64,000 nucleotides of DNA from an uncultured Clostridia bacterium (GCA_947167965.1 CAMVJW010000001.1:62001-126000), one strand, 5' to 3'. Shown: positions 52,091-62,389, counted from the stretch's first letter. A program made the numbers and translations. The notes: generated by a model not told the origin, from the sequence alone.

Positions 52091-52816
52091 CTATTCTTCC
52101 CAGTTATGATATACATTCATTACATCATCTAAATCATTTAAGTTGTCTATTAATTTATTCATTTTTTCTGCTCCATGCTCATCTAATGCTACTGTTGTAG
52201 ATGGTACCATTTGAACAGATGCTTCTAAAAATTCTAATCCTAAGTTTTCTAAATTTTCTCTAACTGCTGTAAAATCAGATGGTGCAGTAAATATTTCGTA
52301 AACAGCTTCATCAGATTCAAAATCTTCTGCTCCAGCTTCTAGAACTTTTTCCATTAGCTCATCTTCTGATAATTTGCATGTTTCTTTTTCTATTACAATT
52401 ACACCTTTTTGACTAAACATATATGCAACACAACCTGTAGTACCAAGATTTCCTCCTGCTTTATCAAATACATGTCTAACTTCAGCTGCAGTTCTATTTC
52501 TATTGTTTGTACTTGCTTCTATAATAACAGCAACACCATTTGGTCCATATCCTTCATATACTATTTCTTCAAAAGTATCTGCACTTCCTTCTCCAGAAGC
52601 TTTTTTAATAGCATTATTTATTGTATCATTTGGCATATTTGCCGCTTTACATTTAGCTATAACATCTTTTAATTTTGAGTTTCCTGCTGGATCTGCTCCT
52701 CCTGCTTTTACTGCTACCAATAATTCTCTTCCAAGTTTGGTAAATATTTTTCCTCTTGCAGCATCTGCTTTACTCTTTTTTGCTTGGATATTATTCCATT
52801 TACTATGTCCACTCAT
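52091..52816 (-). CDS. YebC/PmpR family protein
   Basis: 241 aa. ATG 52816 is preceded by AGGAGG; the frame extends upstream without a ribosome binding site. [20 protein letters not shown] and [20 protein letters not shown] are family signatures. YebC2/PmpR members were long called transcription regulators and are now linked to rescue of ribosomes stalled at proline runs. That makes its presence in an organism with suspected recoding worth noting. Confidence 0.95.
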   Translation of the reverse strand: MSGHSKWNNIQAKKSKADAARGKIFTKLGRELLVAVKAGGADPAGNSKLKDVIAKCKAANMPNDTINNAIKKASGEGSADTFEEIVYEGYGPNGVAVIIEASTNNRNRTAAEVRHVFDKAGGNLGTTGCVAYMFSQKGVIVIEKETCKLSEDELMEKVLEAGAEDFESDEAVYEIFTAPSDFTAVRENLENLGLEFLEASVQMVPSTTVALDEHGAEKMNKLIDNLNDLDDVMNVYHNWEE

Positions 52817-52931
52817 ATTTTTCTTCCTCCTAATTCTTTCATATTTTATCATTTTTTTTTGATTTTGTACAGAATTTTTGCACATATTCTACTATTTTTA
52901 TATCCATACAAAAAACTGATTCTATAAAAAA

Positions 52932-54191
52932 TCAATTTTTTACAGCTTGCTCTCCTGCAACATAGCCTGTAGAATATGCAATTTGTAAATTAAATCCCCC
53001 TGTATATGCATCTACATCTAAAACTTCTCCAGCAAAATATAATCCGCTAATTAGTTTAGATTCCATTGTTTTCGGATTTACTTCTTTTATATCAATACCA
53101 CCAGAGGTTATAATTGCCTCATCTATTTTTCTAAAACCTTTTAGTATTAATCTAAAATTCTTAATTAATTCTACTAATTCAAATCTTTCTTTTTTAGTTA
53201 TAGAATTTACCTTCTTTTCCGGATTTATATTAGATAGTTTTATAATAACTGGCATTAATTTTTGAGGCAATAATTTATCCAAACTATTTTTAAATGATTT
53301 GTTTTGACTATCCTCAAAATCTCTTAAAATCCTTAAATTTAACTTCTCATTTGAAAGAGCAGGTTTTAAATCAATAATTAGCTCTATATTTTGTTTTTCT
53401 AGCAATTCATCTATATTTTTATATCTAACCAAATGACTTGAAGCGCTTAGTATAACAGGTCCTGATACTCCAAAATGAGTAAATAACATTTCTCCAAAAT
53501 CATCATATATTTGTTTTTTTGAAGAATTATCAACTATTGTTATACCAACATTTTTTAAACTTAATCCTTGTAAAGAACTATGTAATTCTTTCTCATATGT
53601 CTCCATAGGTACTAATGAAGGTTTTATTTTTGTAATTTTGTGACCTAGTTTACTTGCCATTTTATATCCATCACCAGTTGAACCTGTTAGAGGATAGCTT
53701 TTTCCTCCTGTAGCTAAAATAACTTTGTCACATTTAATAATTTCTTTTTGTATAGCCACTCCAATTACTTCATTATTAGAATTTATTAGTATTTTATCAA
53801 CTGTATTGTTATATATAATTTTAACATTTAGTTGTTTTAACTTTTTTTCAAAACAGTTTAAAACATCTTTTGCCTTATCTGTAACTGGGAATATTCTATT
53901 TCCCCTTTCTTCTTTAACTTGAAGGCCTTGCTCTTCTAATAATTCTATAATATCTTGGTTTGTGAAACTATTAAATGCACTATATAAAAAATTCCCATTT
54001 CCAGGAATATTTTTGATAAATTCTGAAATTGACAAAGAAGATGTAATATTACATCTTCCCTTTCCTGTTATTAATAGTTTTTTACCAAGAGTATTATTCT
54101 TTTCTATTATTGTTACATCATTATTGTTTTTACTTGCAGAAATGGCAGCAAGTATTCCTGCTGGACCACCACCAATTATTACTACTTTCAT
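52932..54191 (-). CDS. BaiN/YhiN-like FAD-dependent oxidoreductase
   Basis: 419 aa of the HI0933/YhiN flavoprotein family. N-terminal FAD-binding GGGPAGILAAISA, then GKGRCNITSS, ATGGKSYPLTGSTGDGY and the C-terminal GLYFAGEVLDVDAYTGGFNLQ. The substrate is unclear; related BaiN proteins act on bile-acid intermediates, but the family is much wider. It stands downstream of the divergent PAP2 gene, same strand. Confidence 0.88.
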   Translation of the reverse strand: MKVVIIGGGPAGILAAISASKNNNDVTIIEKNNTLGKKLLITGKGRCNITSSLSISEFIKNIPGNGNFLYSAFNSFTNQDIIELLEEQGLQVKEERGNRIFPVTDKAKDVLNCFEKKLKQLNVKIIYNNTVDKILINSNNEVIGVAIQKEIIKCDKVILATGGKSYPLTGSTGDGYKMASKLGHKITKIKPSLVPMETYEKELHSSLQGLSLKNVGITIVDNSSKKQIYDDFGEMLFTHFGVSGPVILSASSHLVRYKNIDELLEKQNIELIIDLKPALSNEKLNLRILRDFEDSQNKSFKNSLDKLLPQKLMPVIIKLSNINPEKKVNSITKKERFELVELIKNFRLILKGFRKIDEAIITSGGIDIKEVNPKTMESKLISGLYFAGEVLDVDAYTGGFNLQIAYSTGYVAGEQAVKN

Positions 54192-54242
54192 TTAATAAAA
54201 CCCTTTCTACATTATAGCTTTGCTAATTTTATAATCATTTTT

Positions 54243-54683
54243 TTAAAAAATTGCTCCAACTATTATTCCAATAACGGCTCCAACTACAACTTGAATTGGT
54301 GTGTGTCCTAAAACCTCTACCAATTTTTCTTGGACTTCAACACCAGATAAGCCGGGAGTGTTTACTATTTTGTTTAATAATGTTGCTTGTTTACCTGCTG
54401 CTCTTCTAACACCTGCTGCATCATACATAACAACAAATGCGACAATTGAAGATAATGCAAATACTGGACTATCAAATCCTAATTCTTTGCCAATTAAAAC
54501 TGTAATAGTCATAACTACAGCTGAATGAGAACTTGGCATTCCTCCTGCTCCAAGTATTCTTTTAAAATTAAATTTTTTTGTAGTAACTAAATCCCATATT
54601 ACCTTAAATGCTTGTATACTAAACCAAGTAAGTATAGGAATCCATATAAATTTATTATTTAAAATTGCTCCAAAACCTTTCAT
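54243..54683 (-). CDS. Divergent PAP2 family (DUF212/YuiD) membrane protein
   Basis: 146 aa with about four helices. GMPSSHSA, MYDAAGVRRAAGKQA and the C-terminal GHTPIQVVVGAVIG identify the divergent PAP2 family, likely a membrane phosphatase of unknown substrate. It follows xseB by about 26 nt. Confidence 0.9.
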   Translation of the reverse strand: MKGFGAILNNKFIWIPILTWFSIQAFKVIWDLVTTKKFNFKRILGAGGMPSSHSAVVMTITVLIGKELGFDSPVFALSSIVAFVVMYDAAGVRRAAGKQATLLNKIVNTPGLSGVEVQEKLVEVLGHTPIQVVVGAVIGIIVGAIF

Positions 54684-54709
54684 CCTTATAATATCATCCC
54701 TTCAATACT

Positions 54710-54949
54710 CTAATTTTCTGCATCAAAATTTTCTTCTTCTAAATTGCCATCATTTTCTAACATTATTGTTATCCTTTTTTCTGCATTTTTTAATAAGTCA
54801 TTACAATCTTTAGAAATCTTCATTCCTTCTTCAAATTTAGTTAGAGAGTTTTCTAATGTTAAATCCCCTTTTTCAAGCTCTGCAACAATTTTTTCTAATT
54901 TATCCATTTTTTCTTCAAAATTATTTTCATTTTTCATATTGAATTCCAT
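54710..54949 (-). CDS. xseB: Exodeoxyribonuclease VII small subunit
   Basis: 79 aa. FEEKMDKLEKIVAELEKGDL and LTLENSLTKFEEGMKISKDC are the XseB core. It joins XseA in single-strand DNA degradation. Two close in-frame ATGs exist (54949, 54937); ribosome binding site spacing does not decide clearly. Unusually it is separated from xseA by another gene (54975-55457). Confidence 0.93.
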   Translation of the reverse strand: MEFNMKNENNFEEKMDKLEKIVAELEKGDLTLENSLTKFEEGMKISKDCNDLLKNAEKRITIMLENDGNLEEENFDAEN

Positions 54950-54974
54950 TCCCTTCTTAAAAAATAAAAGTTTT

Positions 54975-55457
54975 TTATTTTGATGTAACTTTTTTACTAC
55001 TTACATTTACTTCATATTCAACTAAAGTTGCAGTTGTAGCTTTGCTTCTTACTGAAATATTAAAAACATTTCCACTTTGACTATCTACAGTAAAATATAC
55101 AGAATTGTCTTCTCCCCATTCTTTTTTTACTAAATTAATCGCAGTTTCTTGTTTATTTTCTTTGCTACTTTCTTCTGTTTCTTCTTTTCCAACAAAATTT
55201 GATGTAGAACTTTTTGTTTCTTTTTCGCTTTTTGTTGATTTTTCTTCAATTTTAATAGTATTTTCTTCTACTTTATTTTCATTTTCTGCAGTGGTATTTG
55301 AAACTGTATTATTTGTATTTATATTTTCTGCGACTGTATTTTCAATTATTGTATTTTCTTTAGATTCATTTTTTTTATCAAAATAGTATTTTACGCCTAA
55401 AGCCACTACTACAACGAAACTCAAAATTAAAACTACTAAAACATTTTTCTTTTTCAT
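54975..55457 (-). CDS. Membrane-anchored hypothetical protein between xseA and xseB
   Basis: 160 aa. N-terminal helix (about 5-24), then a Glu/Asn/Thr-rich linker with repeated NTxxENT-like units (about 35-105), then a small domain (about 108-160) with YFTVDSQSGNVFNISVRS, perhaps PepSY-like. Probably exported and anchored. Function unknown. Confidence 0.6.
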   Translation of the reverse strand: MKKKNVLVVLILSFVVVVALGVKYYFDKKNESKENTIIENTVAENINTNNTVSNTTAENENKVEENTIKIEEKSTKSEKETKSSTSNFVGKEETEESSKENKQETAINLVKKEWGEDNSVYFTVDSQSGNVFNISVRSKATTATLVEYEVNVSSKKVTSK

Positions 55458-55519
55458 AATTAATTCCTTCCATTAGGTATAATATATTACTATTCTTATG
55501 TATATTAATTGTATTTATT

Positions 55520-56713
55520 CTATATTATTTTTGCTATATTTTCTCCATCAACTAGTTTAATTCTTATTTCTTCACCAGTTTTTAAATCTTTTGATGATTT
55601 AACAATTTTTCCTTCTTTTTCAATTATAGAGTAGCCTCTTGTTAGTGTTTTTAAAGGACTTAAAGCATCTAGTTTAGAAATATTGGTAGAAAATACTTTT
55701 TCACTTTCTTTTAACTTTATTTTTATATTATTCTCCAATTGTTTTATATATGTATCCAGTTTTTGATAATTATTTTGGATATTCTGATATGGGTCTTTAA
55801 AAACTTTAGAATTACTAATATTGCTTAATCTTAATTTTGTTAATTCTAGTTTTCTTCTTAAAGAATTTCTTAATCTTTCTTTAATAGAATTTATTTTGTT
55901 TAAAATTTCTAAAATATCTGGATTTGCTAGTTCTGCTGCAGCAGATGGTGTAGGAGCCCTTAAGTCTGCTACAAAATCTGCTATTGTAAAATCTGTTTCA
56001 TGTCCTACTGCAGATATTATAGGTATTTTAGATTCATAAATTGCCCTAGCAACAATTTCTTCATTAAATGGCCATAAATCCTCTAAAGAGCCTCCACCTC
56101 TTGCAATTATTAATACATCTGCTAATTTCTCTTTATTCATTGTTTTAATACCATTTGCAATTTCTATTGCAGCACCTTCTCCTTGAACAGGAACTGGTAA
56201 AAGTCTTATATAACAATTTGGATTTCTTCTTGTAGAAACATTTATAATGTCTTTTATTACAGATCCGGTTTTTGATGTTAAAACTCCTATTATCTTAGGC
56301 ATTAGTGGTATTTTTTGTTTATGTAATTCATCAAAAAGTCCTTCTTTTTCTAAGTCTTCTTTTAATTTTGTAAATTTAGCATATAAATCTCCTATACCAT
56401 ATTCCATCATAGATTTGGCATATATTTGATATATTCCATCTCTTTCAAAAACAGATACACTTCCAAACACAATTACCTTCATACCATCTTTTGGCTTAAA
56501 ATTAATTCTATCTGCATAAGATTTAAACATTACACATTTTACTAAAGATTTTTCATCTTTTAATGTAAAATAAAAGTGACCTGTATAATGTGCTTTAAAA
56601 TTTGAAATTTCACCTTTTACAATTACAGCATTTAAAGCCTCATCATTAGTGATTTTATCTTTTATATAAAGATTTAAATCTGAAACTGTTACTGCCATAG
56701 ACTCATAATTCAT
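55520..56713 (-). CDS. xseA: Exodeoxyribonuclease VII large subunit
   Basis: 397 aa. N-terminal OB fold (about 5-100, VTVSDLNLYIKDKI), catalytic domain with GVLTSKTGSVIKDI, RGGGSLEDLWPFNEE and SAVGHETDFTIADFVADLRAPTPSAAAE, and a long C-terminal coiled coil. Complete. It is in the nusB-xseA-xseB order usual in Firmicutes. Confidence 0.97.
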   Translation of the reverse strand: MNYESMAVTVSDLNLYIKDKITNDEALNAVIVKGEISNFKAHYTGHFYFTLKDEKSLVKCVMFKSYADRINFKPKDGMKVIVFGSVSVFERDGIYQIYAKSMMEYGIGDLYAKFTKLKEDLEKEGLFDELHKQKIPLMPKIIGVLTSKTGSVIKDIINVSTRRNPNCYIRLLPVPVQGEGAAIEIANGIKTMNKEKLADVLIIARGGGSLEDLWPFNEEIVARAIYESKIPIISAVGHETDFTIADFVADLRAPTPSAAAELANPDILEILNKINSIKERLRNSLRRKLELTKLRLSNISNSKVFKDPYQNIQNNYQKLDTYIKQLENNIKIKLKESEKVFSTNISKLDALSPLKTLTRGYSIIEKEGKIVKSSKDLKTGEEIRIKLVDGENIAKII

Positions 56714-56781
56714 TTATTTTTCTCCATTTTAAATAAAAGTATTCTATGTATTATTAAAAACACATAGAACTAAAATTTATT

Positions 56782-57189
56782 TCAATTCATGTCTTTAACA
56801 ACTTTTGCTAAAGCTCCATTTATAAATTTACTTGATTGTTCTTCTCCATATTTTTTAGCAAGTTCAACCACTTCATTTATTTCAACCTTATATGGAATAT
56901 CTTTATATTGTATTTCATATATAGCAAGTTCTAATAAACTTAAATTAATTTTCGAAATTCTATCAATCTTCCAATCTGATTGAAGAGTTCCTTCAATTAC
57001 TTTAATTATATCTTCTTTATTTTTATTTATTCCATGAATACAATCTTTTATATATTTAATTGCATTTTCATCATCAATTTCTTGGCTTTCTAGATATATA
57101 TTGATTTGTTCTTCTAAATCAGTTTCTTTTTGAATTTCTATACTATATATTAGTTTAAATGCTAATTCTCTAACTTCAGATCTTTTCAT
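56782..57189 (-). CDS. nusB: Transcription antitermination factor NusB
   Basis: 135 aa from ATG 57189, preceded by GAGGAAAAG. An all-helical RNA-binding partner of NusE/S10 in rRNA antitermination. MKRSEVRELAFKLIYSIE and NEVVELAKKYGEEQSSKFIN are conserved. Confidence 0.95.
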   Translation of the reverse strand: MKRSEVRELAFKLIYSIEIQKETDLEEQINIYLESQEIDDENAIKYIKDCIHGINKNKEDIIKVIEGTLQSDWKIDRISKINLSLLELAIYEIQYKDIPYKVEINEVVELAKKYGEEQSSKFINGALAKVVKDMN

Positions 57190-57202
57190 TGTTCTTTTCC
57201 TC

Positions 57203-57406
57203 TTACATTTTATCAACGAAATTTTTTATCTTTTCTTTTACACTTTCTTTATTATTTTGAATGTAATTTCCTATAAATGCTCCTACAACAATTACAGCAA
57301 TAACAAATACTAAATTATAAAGCTTTGTCACAAATATTAATACTGCAATTATAATACCTATTATTGCCCCTCTATATTTTTTTAAAAACTCACCTATATT
57401 GTCCAT
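57203..57406 (-). CDS. DUF2273 small membrane protein
   Basis: 67 aa with two helices separated by YNLVFV. DUF2273 proteins occur with Asp23/AmaP in Firmicutes, as here. The charged tail (KESVKEKIKNFVDKM) is cytoplasmic. Function unknown, probably cell-envelope stress. Confidence 0.85.
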   Translation of the reverse strand: MDNIGEFLKKYRGAIIGIIIAVLIFVTKLYNLVFVIAVIVVGAFIGNYIQNNKESVKEKIKNFVDKM

Positions 57407-57427
57407 TAAAAAATCCTTTCTGTTAAT

Positions 57428-57979
57428 TTATTCTTCCTCTTTTTCTTTTTTTGCAATTATATTTTTAATATTAACATTTATTTCTTTTACTTCTAAATCA
57501 GATGTTTTCTTTATTGTTTCTTTAACTTTATTTTGTATATTTAGGGTTAATTCTTTTATTATTACATTCTCATTTACAGATACATTTATAAATATAATTA
57601 AATTATTAAATTTATCAGTTTCAATTTTTGTTACAATATCACTTACACTGTCAAAACTTTTCACAACAGAAACTACAATGTTTTCAATTGTTTGTTTTGC
57701 AATTAAAAGTTTACCATTTTCATTTTGTAGTAAAATACCTTGAGTGTTTTTCTTTTTCCCAGATGATGAGAAAAAGATTCCTTTTAAAGATAATAATACA
57801 AAAAATATTAAAACTCCTAATAATATTTTTAAATTTTGTTCCTTTTCAGAAAACATAGTTATTAGTTTTGCAACTGTTGCAACCTTAACAATTCCAGTAA
57901 TTATTCCAATTATTATAACTGATTCTATGAATATTATTAATGAAAATATTACTAATATTAATTTATCGATTTTTTTCAT
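57428..57979 (-). CDS. amaP: Alkaline shock response membrane anchor AmaP
   Basis: 183 aa. Two N-terminal helices (about 7-35 and 52-72), then an Asp23-like soluble domain (about 85-183). AmaP tethers Asp23 to the membrane in Staphylococcus. It sits in the expected place between asp23 and DUF2273. Confidence 0.85.
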   Translation of the reverse strand: MKKIDKLILVIFSLIIFIESVIIIGIITGIVKVATVAKLITMFSEKEQNLKILLGVLIFFVLLSLKGIFFSSSGKKKNTQGILLQNENGKLLIAKQTIENIVVSVVKSFDSVSDIVTKIETDKFNNLIIFINVSVNENVIIKELTLNIQNKVKETIKKTSDLEVKEINVNIKNIIAKKEKEEE

Positions 57980-58020
57980 CTTTTAATAATGTTAGTTTAT
58001 AACTAACATGCTCCTTCCTT

Positions 58021-58470
58021 TTATTCTTCTGTCTTTTCATCATTAGATGGTACTTGTTCCTCTTTTGCTTCTTCCTCTTCTTGTAATTTTTCAGTATTTA
58101 CACCTTGAACATGAACATTTACTTCTTCTACTACAAGTCCTGTCATATTTTCTACATCATTTTTAACTCTTTTTTGTATTTCAAAAGCAACATCAGGAAT
58201 TCTTGCACCATAATCTACTATTATATTTACATCTATCTTTGCTTTATTATTATCTGTGTCAACTTTTATTCCTTTAGCTAAGTTTTTCTTCCCTTTTAAA
58301 ACTTCACTAATTCCTCCTGCAAAACCACCTGCCATTCCAAAAACACCTTCTATTTCTGAAACAGATGCTCCAGCAATTACAGCAACAACATCATCAGATA
58401 TTATTATACCATCTGTAGAAGTTTTAACTTCTTCTACTTCAACTAAACTTTCATTCTTATTCTCTTCCAT
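58021..58470 (-). CDS. Asp23/Gls24 family envelope stress protein
   Basis: 149 aa. The Asp23 core GIIISDDVVAVIAGASVSEI and DYGARIPDVAFEIQKRVKND is flanked by acidic tails. First gene of a unit running asp23-amaP-DUF2273-nusB-xseA. Promoter at 58507-58535. Confidence 0.93.
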   Translation of the reverse strand: MEENKNESLVEVEEVKTSTDGIIISDDVVAVIAGASVSEIEGVFGMAGGFAGGISEVLKGKKNLAKGIKVDTDNNKAKIDVNIIVDYGARIPDVAFEIQKRVKNDVENMTGLVVEEVNVHVQGVNTEKLQEEEEAKEEQVPSNDEKTEE

Positions 58471-58506
58471 AAATCAATAATCCTCCTTATTAATTTTAAT
58501 ATATTT

Positions 58507-58535
58507 AGTATATCAATTTTTATTAAATTTTACAA
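58507..58535 (-). promoter_or_regulatory. Promoter of the asp23-nusB-xseA unit
   Basis: Minus-strand TTGTAA (58535-58530), 17-bp spacer, TATACT (58512-58507), preceded by TGA (extended -10). Confidence 0.65.
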
Positions 58536-58636
58536 CTATTTTTGAAATTTATTCTTATAAATCGTTACAATTTAATAATAAATGATTTAGTATTAATATA
58601 AATTTATAAAAAAGAGTTCAATCTTTTAACTTAAAA

Positions 58637-58661
58637 AAGGACTGCTTTTTTTACAGTCCTT
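58637..58661 (-). terminator. Terminator after pyk
   Basis: An 8-bp stem (aaggactg 58637-58644, cagtcctt 58654-58661), with a T run on the minus strand. Confidence 0.85.
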
Positions 58662-58670
58662 AATTTATAA

Positions 58671-60107
58671 TTATGATATTTTAATTATACCACCTATTGT
58701 TTTGCTTTCTGATTCATCAGGTAACATTTGGCTTCCCCCAGTAATAACTACTAAATCACCTTTTTCTAAAATACCTTTATCTTCTAATTTTTTAATTCCT
58801 GCTTCTATTGTTTTATCTATATTTTCTTTTGCTTCAACATAAACAGGTGTAACATTCCAAGATAAGTTTAATTGGCGACATGTTCTTTCATTATCTGTTA
58901 TAGCAATTATTGGGCATGCTGGACCTAATCCAGATAGTTTTCTAGCAGTATTTCCTGTATGAGTATAACAAATTATTGCATCAGCATTCATCACTTTTGC
59001 AGAAACACAAGCTACATAAGCAACTTTTGTTCTACAAGATGATAAATCAATATTTTTGTTTTCATCAAATCTTTTCCAGTAATCGATTTCTGGTTCTACT
59101 CTATTTGCAATTTTTACCATTGTTTCAACACATTCAACTGGATAAGAACCCATTGCACATTCTCCAGAAAGCATTATAGCACTTGTTCTATCAAATATTG
59201 CATTTGCAACATCTGATGCTTCTGCTCTTGTAGGTAATGGATTATGTGTCATTGATTCTAACATTTCTGTTGCTGTAATAGCAGGTTTTCCAGCTTTGTT
59301 TGAAAGTTTTATAAATTTCTTTTGAGCTATTGGTGGCTCTGTAAAATCTGTTTCTGTTGCCATATCTCCACGAGCTATCATTTGAGCATCAGCCAAATTA
59401 ACTATTGCTTCCATATTAGATAATCCTTCTGCATTTTCAACTTTTGTTATTATTTGAATATCTTTTCCACCATTTTCATCCAATATTTTTCTTACTTGAT
59501 TTATATCGTTTTCATTTCTAGCAAATGACATTGCAACAAAGTCATAATCATGCTCACAAGCTGTTTTAAGGTCATTTATATCTTTTTCTTTTAATGCAGG
59601 TACATTTACTATTGTTCCTGGTAAGTTAATACTCTTTCTACTTCCAAGTCTTCCTCCATGAATTACTGTACAATAAATATCTTTGTCTTTAATCTCATCA
59701 ACTACTAATTGTAGTTCACCATCATCAATTAGCATTTTTGTACCTTGTTTTACATCTTTATATAAATCTTTATAAGAAACAGAAACTCTTTCTTCGTTTC
59801 CTACTATATCTTCATTAACCAATACAAATTTTTGATTATCTTCAATTGTTATTTTATCATTTTTTCCAGTATAAAGCATACCTGTTCTAATTTCTGGTCC
59901 TTGCATATCAAGAATCATTGGAATAGGTAAATCCAATTTTTCTCTTAATCTAATTATTTCTTGAGTTTTCCATTCTTGTTCATCATAGCTACCATGTTTA
60001 TAGTTTACTCTACAAACATTTAATCCAGCATTAAATAGTTCTTCTAATTTGTGTTCACTTGCAGGTCCAATTGTTCCAACAATTTTTGTTTTCCTTATTT
60101 GTTTCAT
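58671..60107 (-). CDS. pyk: Pyruvate kinase
   Basis: 478 aa from ATG 60107 (eight bases after GAGGG); an in-frame ATG at 60113 is too close to the ribosome binding site. The TIM barrel has KIVGTIGPAS at the start, LDMQGPEIRTG, IITKVENAEG and the signature MIARGDMATE. The C-terminal domain lacks the extra PEP-utiliser domain found in some clostridial enzymes. It yields ATP and pyruvate at the end of glycolysis. Confidence 0.96.
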   Translation of the reverse strand: MKQIRKTKIVGTIGPASEHKLEELFNAGLNVCRVNYKHGSYDEQEWKTQEIIRLREKLDLPIPMILDMQGPEIRTGMLYTGKNDKITIEDNQKFVLVNEDIVGNEERVSVSYKDLYKDVKQGTKMLIDDGELQLVVDEIKDKDIYCTVIHGGRLGSRKSINLPGTIVNVPALKEKDINDLKTACEHDYDFVAMSFARNENDINQVRKILDENGGKDIQIITKVENAEGLSNMEAIVNLADAQMIARGDMATETDFTEPPIAQKKFIKLSNKAGKPAITATEMLESMTHNPLPTRAEASDVANAIFDRTSAIMLSGECAMGSYPVECVETMVKIANRVEPEIDYWKRFDENKNIDLSSCRTKVAYVACVSAKVMNADAIICYTHTGNTARKLSGLGPACPIIAITDNERTCRQLNLSWNVTPVYVEAKENIDKTIEAGIKKLEDKGILEKGDLVVITGGSQMLPDESESKTIGGIIKIS

Positions 60108-60196
60108 TTCCATATCCCTCTCTTTTTTGATAAATTATATCTTTTATAATTATTATCGCTATTTTAATATTCTAATTTATTTCTGCGACATTGATT

Positions 60197-60226
60197 ATTA
60201 TAACACAAACATAACTTAATATTCAA
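60197..60226 (-). promoter_or_regulatory. Promoter of pyk
   Basis: Minus-strand TTGAAT (60226-60221), 18-bp spacer, TATAAT (60202-60197), preceded by TGT (extended -10). Confidence 0.7.
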
Positions 60227-60255
60227 GTATTTTTTTAAAATTGTTCCTAATTCAA

Positions 60256-60285
60256 CAAAGACAGAGGTTTCTAGCTCTGTCTTTG
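60256..60285 (-). terminator. Hairpin after the InlB-repeat gene
   Basis: An 11-bp perfect stem (caaagacagag / ctctgtctttg). It is stable, but no clear T run follows on the minus strand, so it may stabilise the mRNA end more than terminate. Confidence 0.5.
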
Positions 60286-60307
60286 CTCTATATTATATTT
60301 ACAGCTT

Positions 60308-62389
60308 TTATGGATTAGGTTCTAAGTGAGCTGTATTATATGTTTTTCCATCAATTTGTTCAGTATCATTTATTAATTGTGTATTTGGCTCTCTTTCAGT
60401 AATATTTCCAGAGATTGCACCATTAATTCCTTTTATAATTCCATCATAATATCTAAAAGTTCTAGTATTTGCAACCCCATATGTCTCTCCTCTAATATTA
60501 GGAGATGTTGTACTAATATTTCCATCTGATTTTACACCTAATATCAATATTGCTTCATTTGCAATTCCATATTGATGTATTCCAATAATTGTTCCGCCTT
60601 TAACAATTACTGTTCCATTATCTATATTATGAATTGTTCCTCTATCTAATCCTGCATTAACAGGTCTTTCAATTGCTGTTGCACTCAAATATGCATTTCC
60701 AGATATTTCTACAGTTCCCCTTTTGTTGTATATAGAAGATCTTGTTCCTGTTGATATAATGTTTCCTCCAGAGATGTAAAGATTACCTCCAGGGTTATTA
60801 TCAATAACAGCTCTATCTGCATCTGATGTAAGAGTACCATTTGAAATCCAAACATTTCCATTATTTGTCAATACTGGTAAAGTCCCCTCATCATTGTTTA
60901 CTGTATAGTTTTGGAAATTAAACACTATATTTTTACCGGCTTGAACAGTAAATGCTTCAGTTGTGTCTTTAAGTAATTTTATTGTTGTAGTTGTATCATC
61001 TGTTATTGAATTAATTGCATTTTGTATTGAAGTAAATTCTTGTCCATCTATTTCAGCAACAGAATTATTTGTCCAATGAGCAAAATATGTTACATCATTA
61101 TTAATAACTTGATGTTCATCTATTTGAGTTCCATCATTTTGTCCAGTAAACCATCCATCAAAAATATATCCATTTCTTATTGGAATAGGTAATGTACCTA
61201 TTTCATTTCCACTTTCAATTCCTCTTGTTTCTTCACTAACTGTTCCTCCATTTGGATCAAAAGTTACTGTGTTTGTAATAGACAAGTATATTTCTTTGTA
61301 ATTAACACCATCAATTATTTCTTCAGAATGAGCAATTTCATAACCAGTTTCTTTTTGTGTAATTTTTGATGTACTATTAACAGCTTCTGTTACTCCTTTT
61401 ATTATTCCATTATAAAATGAATAATTAGAAGTACTATTTACTCCATATTGTGCTCCTTGTATGACTGGACTAGTTTTATCAGGATTTCCATCTTGTGTTC
61501 CTATATTTAAAGTTCCATTATTTTGTACTCCATGAAAACCTGTAGATACTATAGTTCCACCTAAAATGTTTAAAGTTCCAGGTCCAACGTTTTGAACAGT
61601 GGCTCTTATAGTTGAAATTGAGCTTAAATTTGAATTTCCAGCTATTGTTAATTTACCCTTATCATTATAAATAGCCTGTTTTCCACCTGGTACATCCATT
61701 ATTATAGTTACATCAGTAACAGTAAGATTTCCTTTTGAATTATTATTTATAACTCCTGTATTAGGTTTTGTCATAGTAATTGTTCCATTAGATATCTTTA
61801 GTATTCCTTCATTTGTAAATGTTGGGTCTGTTGTAGTTCCACATACTCTATGATTATGTAAATCTAAATTGATGTTTTTTCCATTTGCTATAGTAAGATT
61901 TTCATCTGTATTTGCTAATAAATTAATAGTTGCTTCAATCCCATCTGTTTGTACAGCATTTATCGCAGCCTTTAAAGTTGGATAATATATTCCATTCATT
62001 TCTGCTATTCCAGTTACCCATTGTGCATATAAATCAACTATTCCGTTATCTTCAGATGTCAGATTTAATACCTCCTGTTCATCTATATAAGATGTTCCTG
62101 TTCCGTCATTTTTAGTATTCCAGCCCTGAAAATAATGATCAGCAAAGACAAAACTATTTGTATTTAGGTTTTGAGAGATTCCATATATAAATTCTTGTGT
62201 GGATGTTTCCTCTTGATTTCCATCATTTCTATTCGAATTAAATCTTACTGTATATGTAGGTTTACTAATTCTTAAGGTGATTTTTCTATTAAACTGTTGA
62301 TAATATTTTGAAAAAGTAAATGGTATAATTATCAAACTTAATAAAATAAATAAAAAAATCAAATGCCTTTTTATCTTTTTTATCTTCAT
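60308..62389 (-). CDS. InlB B-repeat surface protein with internal duplication
   Basis: 693 aa. The N-terminal helix ends FTFSKYYQQF, like the FSKY of the gene upstream. Then come two copies of the same unit: an InlB B-repeat (about 45-125, YTVRFNSN...LYAQW; and about 374-442, TVTFDPNGG...FAHW) followed by a right-handed beta-helix-like domain (about 130-365 and 445-685) with motifs GKNINLDLHNH and GKNIVFNFQNY and ISNGTITM/ISNGTLTS. No LPxTG, SLH or choline-binding anchor is seen, so attachment would rely on the N-terminal helix. A likely adhesin or matrix protein. Confidence 0.75.
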   Translation of the reverse strand: MKIKKIKRHLIFLFILLSLIIIPFTFSKYYQQFNRKITLRISKPTYTVRFNSNRNDGNQEETSTQEFIYGISQNLNTNSFVFADHYFQGWNTKNDGTGTSYIDEQEVLNLTSEDNGIVDLYAQWVTGIAEMNGIYYPTLKAAINAVQTDGIEATINLLANTDENLTIANGKNINLDLHNHRVCGTTTDPTFTNEGILKISNGTITMTKPNTGVINNNSKGNLTVTDVTIIMDVPGGKQAIYNDKGKLTIAGNSNLSSISTIRATVQNVGPGTLNILGGTIVSTGFHGVQNNGTLNIGTQDGNPDKTSPVIQGAQYGVNSTSNYSFYNGIIKGVTEAVNSTSKITQKETGYEIAHSEEIIDGVNYKEIYLSITNTVTFDPNGGTVSEETRGIESGNEIGTLPIPIRNGYIFDGWFTGQNDGTQIDEHQVINNDVTYFAHWTNNSVAEIDGQEFTSIQNAINSITDDTTTTIKLLKDTTEAFTVQAGKNIVFNFQNYTVNNDEGTLPVLTNNGNVWISNGTLTSDADRAVIDNNPGGNLYISGGNIISTGTRSSIYNKRGTVEISGNAYLSATAIERPVNAGLDRGTIHNIDNGTVIVKGGTIIGIHQYGIANEAILILGVKSDGNISTTSPNIRGETYGVANTRTFRYYDGIIKGINGAISGNITEREPNTQLINDTEQIDGKTYNTAHLEPNP

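Noticed and set aside
52409..52862. Plus-strand ORFs over yebC and similar long antisense ORFs over mutS, tadA-like and xseA
   Set aside because: Composition is typical of antisense reads of AT-rich genes; no ribosome binding sites or recognisable domains.
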